Source: DASUBV01 sp035532295 (GTDB taxonomy: Bacteria > Actinomycetota > Actinomycetes > Streptosporangiales > Streptosporangiaceae). Taken from it: a stretch of DNA of 64,000 bases. Position numbers and translations under genes: made by a program. The notes beneath the pieces are model-generated. The model searched no databases, was not told the origin of the DNA, and worked only from the letters and a program-made list of their open reading frames with translations. The first letter of the stretch is position 1; each line of letters starts with the position of its first letter. This document shows positions 7,376-16,120 of the stretch, in pieces. The stretch lies in NCBI GenBank assembly GCA_035532295.1, contig DATKRH010000104.1, forward strand, positions 15,183-79,182, written 5' to 3'.

Positions 7376-10300
7376 CCGCCGAAGATGCGGTCGCAGGCAC
7401 GGGCGGCCGCCTTGCCGTCGTCGAGCGGGCAGAACTTGGCGGTGAACGCGCGGTAGGCATCCGCGTACTGCTCCGCCACCTCATCCAGGTTCGCGATCGC
7501 GGCCACCACCTCAGCGGAGGTCGATAGCAGCGGGCCGGGCGCCTCCGCCTCGAAGTCGAAGTAGAAGCCGCGCAGGTTGTCGCGGTACTGCGCGAGATCG
7601 TAGGTGTAGAAGATCATCGGCCGGCCGGTCGGCGCGAAGTCGAACATCACCGAGGAGTAGTCGGTAATGAGAGCATCGCTGACCAGGAACAGCTCGGAAA
7701 TATCAGGATAAGACGTCACATTGATCACGAACCCCGGCCGGGTCCCGGCTGGGATATCGTCCGCCATGTGGTGGTGACCCCGGAGCAGGATGACGTAGTC
7801 ATCACCGAGCTGCTCCCAGGCCTGCTCCAGGTCCAGCCGGAAGTCGAACCGGTACCGCCCCGAGGCGTAGTACTGGTCGTCTCGCCAGGTCGGCGCGTAC
7901 ATGACCACGCGCTTGCCGGGCGGGATGCCCAGCCTGCCCCGGACCCGGTCCGCGATGCGCTCGGCGTCACCACTGCACAGCACGTCGTTGCGGGGATATC
8001 CCGACTCGCAGATCTCGCCGTCGTAGCGGAAGGCCTGGCGCATGAGCGGGGTGCTGAACGGATTGGGTGACAGCAGCAGGTCCCACTTCGCCACCTCCTG
8101 CTTGAGGTGGTCGAGATAGCTGGTGCCGCTGATGAACTGCGGCTGCGAAACGTCGAAGCCGATCCGCTTGAGCGGCGTGCCGTGCCAGGTCTGCACGTAG
8201 ACCTGGCCGTCACGCTTGGTGTACCAGCGCTGCATGTCGTCGTTGGAGATCAGGTACTTGCACCGGGCGAGCGCCTCGTAGTAGTCCTCGCTGCCGGCCA
8301 GCACCGAGGTGCCGCCGTCGGGCGCCGGCACCGCCCAGTCGTTCACCACCCAGATGTGGTCGCGGGTGTCCCCGCGCCGCCGCAACTCCTGCGCGATGGC
8401 CCCCGGGTTGTCGCCGCACTGCTTGCCCTTCCAGCTGACGAACACCACCGCGTCCCGCAGCGGCCGCCGCTGCTGCAGCGGGTAGTAGACGCTGCGCAGC
8501 ACCTTGCGCTGCACCCGCCCGTGCTCGAGGATTTTCAGGGCCGGCCCGACGGTCAGGATCGGGGAGTCGTAGCCGCTCGTGGTGAAGCGATAGGACTTAG
8601 GGCCGAAGGTCAGCCGCTTGTCTCCCACCTCCGACAGCCGGGCATGATCATAAACGGGGGTGACGCCGTCACCCGCGCCGTCGCCGACCTCGCGCACGCC
8701 GAGCTCCCAGCTGCCGTCGCGCAGCGGCAGCTGCCGGCCGAATGACGGCATCGCGGTCGCGTCAATGGTGATCGTGAAGCGCTCGCCATCGCGGGGCATC
8801 GCGACGACGTGCCGGTCGGTGGAGCCCTTGCGCGTCAGCACGGCCTCGCACGGGCGCCCAGCGTCGCCGGCATAGCTGCCGGACAGGATCAGGCTGCCGT
8901 CGGTCGTCCAGGAGTGCTGGTCGATTACCGGCACCTGACCGCGCCGCACGACAGCGGCGTTGCCGTACCTGGTCCGCTCCACGACGATCTCCCTGTTATC
9001 GGCGACGTACCTATACTCGGGAAAGTCGCCGGAGCAGGCGACCCGGATTCGGTCGCGGCCCGCGGCAGTGACGTACAGGTCCCACTCGACGGCCTCGTCC
9101 CGCCCCATCGTCTGGCTGGCCAGGCCGGTGGGTGACAGTGCCTTCAGCAGGTCGGCGTCCTTGGCGGCGCCCCGCAGCCGGACCGTGCCGTCGCTGAGCA
9201 GCTCGGTGGTCGCGCCCAGTTCCTGCTGCGACGCGCCCTTGGACCAGGCCAGGACGAGGTCCGTGCCCCGCGGCATGCCCCGCTGTTCGACGTCCACCTC
9301 GAGGACGAGCTCATCGCCGGTGTGCTCGCAGCTGTGCAGCACCGCCGGGGTCTGCACCACCTGCACGTGCAGCTGGCGGCCTACCCAGCGGACGCCGAAC
9401 CGGACGCCAGGCGCGACCTGCCGCATCGCCGGCCGCTCGGCGGGCCCGACCACCGGGGTGTGCAGGCGCGACGGGCGCCAGATGCCTCGCCCGCGGACGA
9501 GCAGGAAGCCGTCCCAGTCTCCCGTCAGCCAGTGCCCCCCGGCCCGGAACCACCGCGGGCTGATCTCACAGCGGAAGCCCGCCCAGTCGTAGGAGTATCT
9601 CTCCTGCCGGGACCAGGCGGTCGCGTACGGGTGCTCGGTCGACCGGGCCGGCACCACGATCGGCATCCGCTTGCGATTGCGCGGCACCAGCACGACGACC
9701 TTGGAGGCGTGCCGCCGCTTGGTGATGTCCACCGACGGGACGAACGCGGCTCCGCTGATGACCAGCTTGTCGCCCTCCCACTCGACACTCTCCACGCGGA
9801 CGAAGGGATCGAGCTCGCGCCAGTGCGGCCGGTACAGGCTGGCCGGCACCTTCAGCTCGCCATCCCCCCGGAACGGCAGGTCGGCCTGGAGCCGGCCGCG
9901 CTCCCGGACCACCGGCACCGTCTTGACCGGCTGCTCGGCCATCCACATGATCAGCTCGATCAGCTCGTCCAGCTTGCCGCGCTTGATCAGGTGGTAGGCC
10001 AGCCGATGCGGCGAGGGCAGCTGGGGAAAGACCCGCCGGTCGACCTGGGCCAGGTACGACTGGGTCAGGGTCATGAACTCCGCCTTGAACGCGGCGTCGG
10101 TCCGGCCTAGCTCGCCGACGTACAGCCAGACGTCGTTGACCAGCGCCTTGCGCTGGTGCTGGCGAACCATCCGGGCCGGCTTGTGCGATCGCAGGAACGA
10201 GTCGATGAACAGCAGCACATTGATGCGGTCCCGGTAGTTACTGATCTCGGTACGGGACTGCGTGATCGACAGGCCGCCCTTGCCCCGCTCTCGCCAGTAG

Positions 10301-10923
10301 TAGATCGGCTCGGGGATGACATCGACGGCCCGGGCCAGCACATGCGCCCGGGTAATGAGGTGCAGGTCCTCCCACACGATGCCCTCGGGGAAGGTCAGGC
10401 CGTGCAGATCCCAGAACGACCGGCGGAACAGCTTGTTAAACACCGAGACGTCATAGAACAGGGCGGGCGTCTTGCTGATGTGGGTGCCGGCCTGGCGGCG
10501 CTTGATGGCCTTGGCGTGCAGCGCCGACTGGGTCACGCCCATCGGGCCCAGCCGCAGGACGTTGCCGGACACGAAGTCCGAGCCCGAGCTCTCCAGCGCG
10601 TGCAGCATGCGCTCGTAGGCGTGCGAGGGCAGGGCGTCGTCGGAGTCGACGAACGCCAGGTACGTCCCCCTGGCCCGCTCAACGCCGCGGTTACGCGCGG
10701 AGCCGGGACCGGGGCCGCCGTTGGGCACTTGCACGAGGATGAACCGCGGGTCGGCGGCGGCCTGCGCGGCCGCGATGGCGGCGCTCCCGTCGGTCGAGCC
10801 GTCGTCGACCATGATGACCTCAAGGTCGGCGAACGTCTGGGCGGCGATGGAGGCCAGGCAGTCGCCCAGCAGATCTTCGATGTTGTAGAAGGGCACAACA
10901 ACGCTGATCCGCGGAACTGTCAT
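7372..10923 (-). CDS. bifunctional GT2 glycosyltransferase / CDP-glycerol-type glycerophosphotransferase
   Basis: A 1183-residue cytoplasmic protein with two recognisable catalytic ends. Residues about 5-300 form a GT-A family 2 glycosyltransferase: ISVVVPFYNIEDLL, VDDGSTDGS (Asp40-Asp41) and FVDSDDALP. Residues about 800-1170 match the CDP-glycerol:poly(glycerophosphate) glycerophosphotransferase family, with TWHGTPLKRIGFD near 910, YAPTWRDD near 1005 and ITDYSSVMFDF near 1088. Between them lie about 450 residues of beta-rich sequence without a recognised catalytic motif. Similar fusions occur in actinobacterial cell-wall teichoic-acid or teichulosonic-acid loci, so a role in a glycosylated phosphopolymer is likely; the substrate is inferred only. 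No other teichoic-acid gene is adjacent. Confidence 0.9.
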   Translation of the reverse strand: MTVPRISVVVPFYNIEDLLGDCLASIAAQTFADLEVIMVDDGSTDGSAAIAAAQAAADPRFILVQVPNGGPGPGSARNRGVERARGTYLAFVDSDDALPSHAYERMLHALESSGSDFVSGNVLRLGPMGVTQSALHAKAIKRRQAGTHISKTPALFYDVSVFNKLFRRSFWDLHGLTFPEGIVWEDLHLITRAHVLARAVDVIPEPIYYWRERGKGGLSITQSRTEISNYRDRINVLLFIDSFLRSHKPARMVRQHQRKALVNDVWLYVGELGRTDAAFKAEFMTLTQSYLAQVDRRVFPQLPSPHRLAYHLIKRGKLDELIELIMWMAEQPVKTVPVVRERGRLQADLPFRGDGELKVPASLYRPHWRELDPFVRVESVEWEGDKLVISGAAFVPSVDITKRRHASKVVVLVPRNRKRMPIVVPARSTEHPYATAWSRQERYSYDWAGFRCEISPRWFRAGGHWLTGDWDGFLLVRGRGIWRPSRLHTPVVGPAERPAMRQVAPGVRFGVRWVGRQLHVQVVQTPAVLHSCEHTGDELVLEVDVEQRGMPRGTDLVLAWSKGASQQELGATTELLSDGTVRLRGAAKDADLLKALSPTGLASQTMGRDEAVEWDLYVTAAGRDRIRVACSGDFPEYRYVADNREIVVERTRYGNAAVVRRGQVPVIDQHSWTTDGSLILSGSYAGDAGRPCEAVLTRKGSTDRHVVAMPRDGERFTITIDATAMPSFGRQLPLRDGSWELGVREVGDGAGDGVTPVYDHARLSEVGDKRLTFGPKSYRFTTSGYDSPILTVGPALKILEHGRVQRKVLRSVYYPLQQRRPLRDAVVFVSWKGKQCGDNPGAIAQELRRRGDTRDHIWVVNDWAVPAPDGGTSVLAGSEDYYEALARCKYLISNDDMQRWYTKRDGQVYVQTWHGTPLKRIGFDVSQPQFISGTSYLDHLKQEVAKWDLLLSPNPFSTPLMRQAFRYDGEICESGYPRNDVLCSGDAERIADRVRGRLGIPPGKRVVMYAPTWRDDQYYASGRYRFDFRLDLEQAWEQLGDDYVILLRGHHHMADDIPAGTRPGFVINVTSYPDISELFLVSDALITDYSSVMFDFAPTGRPMIFYTYDLAQYRDNLRGFYFDFEAEAPGPLLSTSAEVVAAIANLDEVAEQYADAYRAFTAKFCPLDDGKAAARACDRIFGG

Positions 10924-10973
10924 AGCTCGTCTCCCTATAGTTCCCCGGCTAGCTGGCTCTGGCGCCCGTCAGG

Positions 10974-11783
10974 CTACTCGCCGCGCCAGGCCGGCGGCCG
11001 TTTCTCCGCGAAAGCCAGGGCGCCCTCCATCGCGTCCGCCGAGGTGAAGACCGGATTAATGATCTCCCCCTGGCGCGCGAACGCCTCGCCACTGTCCCAG
11101 TCCGCCGCCTGCGCGATGACCCGCTTGGTCGCCGCCAGCGCCAGCGGGGCGCCGGGCACCACCCGCCGCGCGAGCGCCATCGCGCCCGCCAGCGCCTCCC
11201 CGGCCGGGACCAGCAGGTTCACCAGCCCGGCCGCGTGCAGCCGCTCCGCCGGGAAGTGCTCACCGGTCAGGGCTATCTCCATGGCCAGGTGGTACGGGAT
11301 GCGCTGGGGCAGCCGGAGCAGGCCGCCGGCGCCGGCCACCAGGCCGCGCCGGACCTCGGGCAGCCCGAACCGCGCCGCCTCACTGGCCACGATCAGGTCG
11401 CAGGCCAGCGCCAGCTCAAAGCCGCCGGCCAGCGCGTAGCCCTCGACGGCCGCGATCACCGGCTTGGCCGGCGGCCGCTCGACGATCCCGCCGAAGCCAC
11501 GGCCATCGGCCACCGGCACGTCCCCGGCCAGGAAACCCTTGAGATCCATGCCCGCGCTGAACGTGCCGCCGGCGCCCGTCAGCACCAGCACGCGGACATC
11601 GCCGCGGCTGTCGAATTCCTCGATGGCGCCGGCGATTCCGCGGGCCACCGCCCCGTTGACCGCGTTCCTGGCCTCGGGGCGGTTGATCGTGATGACCGCG
11701 ATGCCGTCGGTTACCTCGGCCAGGACTGGCCCGGCCTGGTCCGGCCCGGCCTGGTCCGGCCCGGCCTGGACTGACTCAGCCAT
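10974..11783 (-). CDS. enoyl-CoA hydratase/isomerase (crotonase family)
   Basis: A 269-residue crotonase-fold enzyme, probably hydrating trans-2-enoyl-CoA in beta-oxidation. The oxyanion-hole segments are seen in GAGGTFSAGMDLKGF and AVEGYALAGGFELALACDLIVAS, with the second acidic region in ARFGLPEVRRGLVAGAG. The C-terminal helix ends in FAEKRPPAW, standard for the family. The N-terminus carries three copies of a GPDQA-type pentapeptide encoded by a 15-bp repeat (11731-11770), which looks like a dispensable extension. The gene lies 26 bp after the SDR gene on the same strand, so the two form a likely operon for successive steps of fatty-acyl oxidation. Confidence 0.9.
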   Translation of the reverse strand: MAESVQAGPDQAGPDQAGPVLAEVTDGIAVITINRPEARNAVNGAVARGIAGAIEEFDSRGDVRVLVLTGAGGTFSAGMDLKGFLAGDVPVADGRGFGGIVERPPAKPVIAAVEGYALAGGFELALACDLIVASEAARFGLPEVRRGLVAGAGGLLRLPQRIPYHLAMEIALTGEHFPAERLHAAGLVNLLVPAGEALAGAMALARRVVPGAPLALAATKRVIAQAADWDSGEAFARQGEIINPVFTSADAMEGALAFAEKRPPAWRGE

Positions 11784-11809
11784 CGACCCTCCTCATCGGA
11801 TGCTCGGGC

Positions 11810-12583
11810 CTACTTGGGCTGGAACCTGATGCCGCCGTCGAAGCGGATGGTCTCCGCGTTCATGTAATCGTTCTCGATGAGCGACCTGACCAGCTGGGCG
11901 AACTCGGCCGCCGTGCCCATGCGCTTGGGGAAGACCACGGGAGCGACCAGCTTGGCCTTGAACTCGTCACTGGCGGGGCCGCTGCCGTAGATCGGCGTGT
12001 CGATAATGCCGGGGCAGATCGTGTTCACGCGCACGCCGATGGCCGCCAGGTCGCGGGCGGCCGGGACGGTCATGCCGATGATCCCGCCCTTGGATGCCGA
12101 GTAGGCGATCTGGCCGGTCTGGCCCTCGATGCCGGCGACGGACGCCGTGTTGATCACGACACCGCGCTGGCCGTCCGCATCGGCTGGCTCGGTCTTGGCG
12201 ATCTGGGCCGCGGCTAGGCGCATCAGGTTGAACGTCCCGATGAGGTTGACGTCGATGACCTTGCGATAGGCGGACAGGTCGTGCGGCGAGCCGTCCCGGC
12301 CGACGGTGCGGGCCGCCCAGCCGATACCCGCGCAGCTCACCGCGACGCGCAGCGGCGCGCCGAGGGCCGCGGCGGCGTCCACGGCCGCGCGTACGGACTC
12401 CTCGTCGCTGACGTCGGTCTGCGCGTAGGCACCGCCGACCTCCTCGGCGATGGCCTTGCCGCGCTCGGCGTTCAGATCGGCGACGACCACCTTGCAGCCC
12501 GCCGCGGCGAGCTCTCGTACTGTCGCCTCACCCAGGCCGCTGGCCCCGCCCGAGACGATCGCGGAGGTTCCGTTCAGCTTCAT
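11810..12583 (-). CDS. short-chain dehydrogenase, 3-hydroxyacyl-CoA dehydrogenase type-2 like
   Basis: A classical SDR of 257 residues. It has the NAD(H) motif SGGASGLGEA at the N-terminus, Asp at the end of the second strand (VADLN, favouring NAD over NADP), NTASVAG with the catalytic Ser, and the YSASK catalytic Tyr-Lys pair. The CPGIIDTPIYG loop and the terminal DGGIRFQPK resemble the HSD17B10/3-hydroxy-2-methylbutyryl-CoA dehydrogenase group. This fits a beta-oxidation or branched-chain role with the downstream enoyl-CoA hydratase. ATG at 12583. The upstream 174 bp is shared with the divergent MFS exporter and contains imperfect ggtcgcg repeats at about 12625-12670. Confidence 0.88.
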   Translation of the reverse strand: MKLNGTSAIVSGGASGLGEATVRELAAAGCKVVVADLNAERGKAIAEEVGGAYAQTDVSDEESVRAAVDAAAALGAPLRVAVSCAGIGWAARTVGRDGSPHDLSAYRKVIDVNLIGTFNLMRLAAAQIAKTEPADADGQRGVVINTASVAGIEGQTGQIAYSASKGGIIGMTVPAARDLAAIGVRVNTICPGIIDTPIYGSGPASDEFKAKLVAPVVFPKRMGTAAEFAQLVRSLIENDYMNAETIRFDGGIRFQPK

Positions 12584-12757
12584 GCGGGGAGCTTACTGCC
12601 CGGGCACCGGATCGGGCCGAACAGGGTTCGGGTCGCGGGGTCGCGCGGGGTCGCGCCGGGTCGCGCCGGATGCCAGCAGCCCGAATGTCGCAGGCCGCGT
12701 CTAGCATGGGCTGGTGGCTTTTCGACGGCCGGGTGGCCGTCGCTGGGAGGGATCGAC

Positions 12758-14356
12758 GTGAAGCGGTACCGCGGGAATCCGTGGGCAGTGTTGCTGGTCG
12801 TGTCGCTGGGGTTCTTCATGACCCTGCTGGACCTGACCATCGTGAACATCGCGATCCCGAACATGATCACCAGGCTGCACGCGTCGCTCGACGACATTCT
12901 GTGGGTCATCAATGCCTACGCGCTGGTGCTGGCCGTGCTGCTGATCACCGCCGGGCGCCTGGGCGACCTGCTGGGCCAGCGCAAGGTGTTCTTTATCGGG
13001 GTCGCGGCCTTCACCCTCGCGTCCGCCGCCTGCGGCCTCGCGCCGGGCGCCGGCTGGCTGATCGGCTTCCGGGCCGCTCAGGGCCTCGGCGCGGCCCTGC
13101 TCATGCCGCAGACCCTCGCGATGCTGACGATGGTGTTCCCGCCGGAGCGCCGGGGCGCGGCGTTCGGGGTCTGGGGCGCCGTGGCCGGGGTGGCGACGAT
13201 CGCCGGGCCGACCCTCGGCGGCCTGCTCGTCACGGCGTTCGACTGGCGGTACATCTTCTTCATCAACGTCCCGGTCGGGGCCATCGTGCTGATCCTGACC
13301 GTGATCCTGATCCCCGACCTGCGCGCCGGCCAGCGGCACCGGTTCGATGTCAGCGGCGTGATCCTGGCCAGCGCGGCCCTGCTGCTCATCTGCTACGGGC
13401 TGGTCGACGGGCAGAAGTACGGCTGGTCCACGGTCACCTCGTTCATCTCGATCCCGCTGATCCTCGCGGTCGGCGTGGTACTGCTCGGCGTCTTCCTGTG
13501 GGTCCAGGCACGGAAGCAGGACGCGGAGCCGCTGCTTCCGTTCGCGCTGTTCAAGGACCGGAACTACGCGCTGATGAACTTCGTGGCCGGCGCGATCTCC
13601 ATCGGCATGCTGGGCATCTTCCTGCCTTTCTCGATCTACCTGCAGTCCGTGCTGGGATTCTCCGCCCTCAAGGCGGGCCTGACGCTGGCGCCCGCGTCGG
13701 TCATCGCGATGTTCGTCGCGCCGGTGGCGGGCCGGATGTCGGACCGGATCGGCGGAAAGTACATCCTGCTGACCGGGCTGACCCTGTTCTCGGTGGGCAC
13801 GGCGTGGATCGCGCTCGTCGCCCAGCCCGACTCGGCCTGGCAGGCCTTCCTGGCGCCGCAGTTCGCGATGGGCATCGGCATCGGCTGCACCTTCGCGCCG
13901 ATGACGACCGTGGCCATGCGCGGCATCAACCCGCGGATGGCCGGCGCTGCCTCGGGCGTGTTCAACACGACCCGCCAGGTGGGCAGCGTGATCGGCACCG
14001 CGGGAGTCGGAGCACTGCTGCAGAACCGCCTCGTCACCTCCCTCACCAGTCAGGCGCGGCAGCGAACCGCCGGCCTGCCCGCCGCGGCGCGCGACAAGCT
14101 CATCAGCGGATTCCAGGCCGGGGCCAGGGGCGGCCTGGAGGTAGGTTCCGGGCACAAGCTGACCGGCCTGGGCGGACTGATCTTCAGCCACGGCTTCGTG
14201 GAGGCGATGCGGCCGACCATGCTGGTGCCCATCGTGATCCTGCTGATCGCCGCCGCTAGCTGCCTGCTGATCCAGCGGCTCCCGGCCCCCCCGGCCGACC
14301 GTAGCCCGGACGGGCCGGCCGAGGTGACCGAGGAGGCGACCGGGCTAACCCGCTAG
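12758..14356 (+). CDS. MFS transporter, DHA2 family drug:H+ antiporter (14 TM)
   Basis: A 532-residue proton-driven exporter. I chose GTG at 12758 because GGGAGG lies seven bases upstream and the product begins directly with the first membrane segment (NPWAVLLVVSLGFFMTLLDLTIVNIAIP, the motif D1 region of EmrB/QacA proteins). Motif A is GRLGDLLGQRKVF, motif C is GPTLGGLLVTAFDWRYIFFINVPVG, and about 14 hydrophobic segments are present. The substrate cannot be read from sequence. It is divergent from the SDR gene and its last four bases overlap the convergent KamA-family gene, leaving no room for a terminator. Confidence 0.92.
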   Translation: MKRYRGNPWAVLLVVSLGFFMTLLDLTIVNIAIPNMITRLHASLDDILWVINAYALVLAVLLITAGRLGDLLGQRKVFFIGVAAFTLASAACGLAPGAGWLIGFRAAQGLGAALLMPQTLAMLTMVFPPERRGAAFGVWGAVAGVATIAGPTLGGLLVTAFDWRYIFFINVPVGAIVLILTVILIPDLRAGQRHRFDVSGVILASAALLLICYGLVDGQKYGWSTVTSFISIPLILAVGVVLLGVFLWVQARKQDAEPLLPFALFKDRNYALMNFVAGAISIGMLGIFLPFSIYLQSVLGFSALKAGLTLAPASVIAMFVAPVAGRMSDRIGGKYILLTGLTLFSVGTAWIALVAQPDSAWQAFLAPQFAMGIGIGCTFAPMTTVAMRGINPRMAGAASGVFNTTRQVGSVIGTAGVGALLQNRLVTSLTSQARQRTAGLPAAARDKLISGFQAGARGGLEVGSGHKLTGLGGLIFSHGFVEAMRPTMLVPIVILLIAAASCLLIQRLPAPPADRSPDGPAEVTEEATGLTR

Positions 14357-15729
14357 TCGGCGGCCAGCAGCAGGTCCTGCGCCCACAGGCCCGGCGCTGG
14401 CGACGAGGGGGCCTGATCGAACGGGAACCTAGAGTCGAAGGCGGGTTCGAGGTCGGTCAGCCACACCGCCTCCGGGTCGAACCTGGCGAAGAAGGGCCGG
14501 CCGACGAGCGACGGGTCACGCGCCTGGATCATGTGCAGGGCGAACACCTTCTGGCCCGCGATCTCGGCGATCCCGTCGATGCAGACCTTGCCGGGGGTCG
14601 CCGACATGGACGGCCCGCGAACCGTCCGGCACAGGCCCGAGACGCTGCTGTAGGCATCCCGGTAGATTTCGGCCGCACGGGCCAGCGGCACCGCGAAGTA
14701 ACCCTGCGGGCCGGTGTCGCGCTCGACGAACATGTAGTAGGGGACCATCCCCATCCGGAGCTGAGTCCGCCACATATCCGCCCAGATACGGTCGTCGTCG
14801 TTGATGCTCCTGATCAGCGGAGCCTGGGTGCGGATCACCGCACCCGCCGTCCTGATCCGCCTGGCGGCCACCGCGACCATCGGCGGTTCCAGCTCGCGCG
14901 GGTGCGAGAAATGCGCCATGAGCGCCAGGCTCTTGCCCGCGGCGGCGACCTCCTCGAACAAGCGCAGCGTGTCATCGGCGTCCGGGTCCGTCACGAACCG
15001 CTGCGGCCAGTACGCCAGCGACTTGGTGCCGATCCTGATCGACTCGAGGTGCTCGAGCCCGGCGTCCAGCAGCGGCTCGATGTACCGGCGCAGGACCGCG
15101 TCCCCCATGATCATCGGATCGCCGCCGGTGAGCAGGACGCTCGTGACATCCCGGTGCGCCCGCAGGTAGTCGGCCACCTTCGTGATGTCGCCGGTGGCCA
15201 TCTTGAGATCGGGCTCGTCGACGAACTGGGCCCAGCGAAAGCAGTACGTGCAGTAGGCATGACACGTCTGGCCCTGCCTAGGGAAGACCAGCACCGTCTC
15301 CGGGTACTTGTGCTGAACCCCCGGCAGCGGATCCTCGCCCACCTCGGGAATGTTGAGTGCCAACTGCCCGGCGGGGTGGGGATTCAGCCGCATGCGCACG
15401 GCGTGCGCGGCGGCCTGGATCTCCTGCTGCGGAGCATCCCGGGCGAGCAGGTCGGCGATGGGCCCGATGTCCCCAGCCGACAGCATGTCGGCCTGAGGGA
15501 AAACCAGCCGGTAGATCGGGTCGTCGGGCGCGGCCGACCAGTCGATCAGCGATTCGAGGACGTAGTCATTGGTGCGGAAGGGCAAGACGGTAGCCACCGC
15601 GCGAACCGCGAGCCGCTCCGCCGCGTTCAGGCCGGCCCTCGCTGCCAGGCCATCTAGGTGTTTCGCTGAGTACGCGCGGAACCTGCGGCCCTGCGCGGGG
15701 ACTGTGGTCGCGATCTGCTGATCGGTCAT
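14353..15729 (-). CDS. KamA family radical SAM protein (lysine 2,3-aminomutase-like)
   Basis: A 458-residue radical SAM enzyme. The [4Fe-4S]-binding motif CHAYCTYC (C156, C160, C163; CxxxCxxC) is followed by LLTGGDPMIM and IRIGTKS, as in lysine 2,3-aminomutases. The C-terminal half has RTVRGPSMSATPGKV, where the lysine could correspond to the PLP-binding lysine of true aminomutases; an alignment is needed. ATG at 15729 has an excellent GGAAGGAG ribosome-binding site, preferred over an in-frame ATG at 15750. No lysine-fermentation partner (kamDE, kdd) is adjacent, so it may act on another amino acid, such as beta-amino-acid formation for a compatible solute or secondary metabolite. Confidence 0.85.
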   Translation of the reverse strand: MTDQQIATTVPAQGRRFRAYSAKHLDGLAARAGLNAAERLAVRAVATVLPFRTNDYVLESLIDWSAAPDDPIYRLVFPQADMLSAGDIGPIADLLARDAPQQEIQAAAHAVRMRLNPHPAGQLALNIPEVGEDPLPGVQHKYPETVLVFPRQGQTCHAYCTYCFRWAQFVDEPDLKMATGDITKVADYLRAHRDVTSVLLTGGDPMIMGDAVLRRYIEPLLDAGLEHLESIRIGTKSLAYWPQRFVTDPDADDTLRLFEEVAAAGKSLALMAHFSHPRELEPPMVAVAARRIRTAGAVIRTQAPLIRSINDDDRIWADMWRTQLRMGMVPYYMFVERDTGPQGYFAVPLARAAEIYRDAYSSVSGLCRTVRGPSMSATPGKVCIDGIAEIAGQKVFALHMIQARDPSLVGRPFFARFDPEAVWLTDLEPAFDSRFPFDQAPSSPAPGLWAQDLLLAAD

Positions 15730-16120
15730 GCAGCTCCTTCCGGTCGCCACGGCGTCGGCGCCTTCGCCGAACTCGGGATTCCGTGTGCCGCCAGCGGGAT
15801 GTCACTCTGTGCCCCTGTCTGTTCCCTGAGACGCCACTGATCGGCTAGTAGCCTCAGCGCGACTATCGAAAGTGGTCACAGTTTGAAAACGCTCAGAGAC
15901 AGCCGAGAGTTGCCTGTGATTGCTAGCCGGTCCCCCGTTGGGGTTATACCCAGGACCGAGGCCAACCCTACGGGAGCGATTACGCCCGAGGTGCTCCTTT
16001 CCATCGCATCTGTCCCCCGCTCTCGCTGACCCCCTGGCCTGTACCCCGCTCCCTGTACCCCGCTGGTTCCCGGCAGGCCGGGGATCATGCGCGAAGCGGC
16101 GGTAATGAGAGGCTTGGCGC
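15730..16120. other. 391-bp intergenic region between divergent KamA-family gene and plsX
   Basis: No convincing gene. It must hold the promoters of both neighbours. A slightly less GC-rich patch around 15865-15955 (gtttgaaaacgctcagag, ggggttatacccagg) is the best candidate for promoter sequence, with a small palindrome ggggttatacccc-like at about 15939-15953. A minus-strand frame of about 70 codons exists at 15876-16088 but has no family features. Confidence 0.5.

Noticed and set aside
15876..16088. Minus-strand frame of about 70 codons upstream of plsX
   Set aside because: No ribosome-binding site, no family motif, and low-complexity N-terminus; more likely non-coding promoter DNA.
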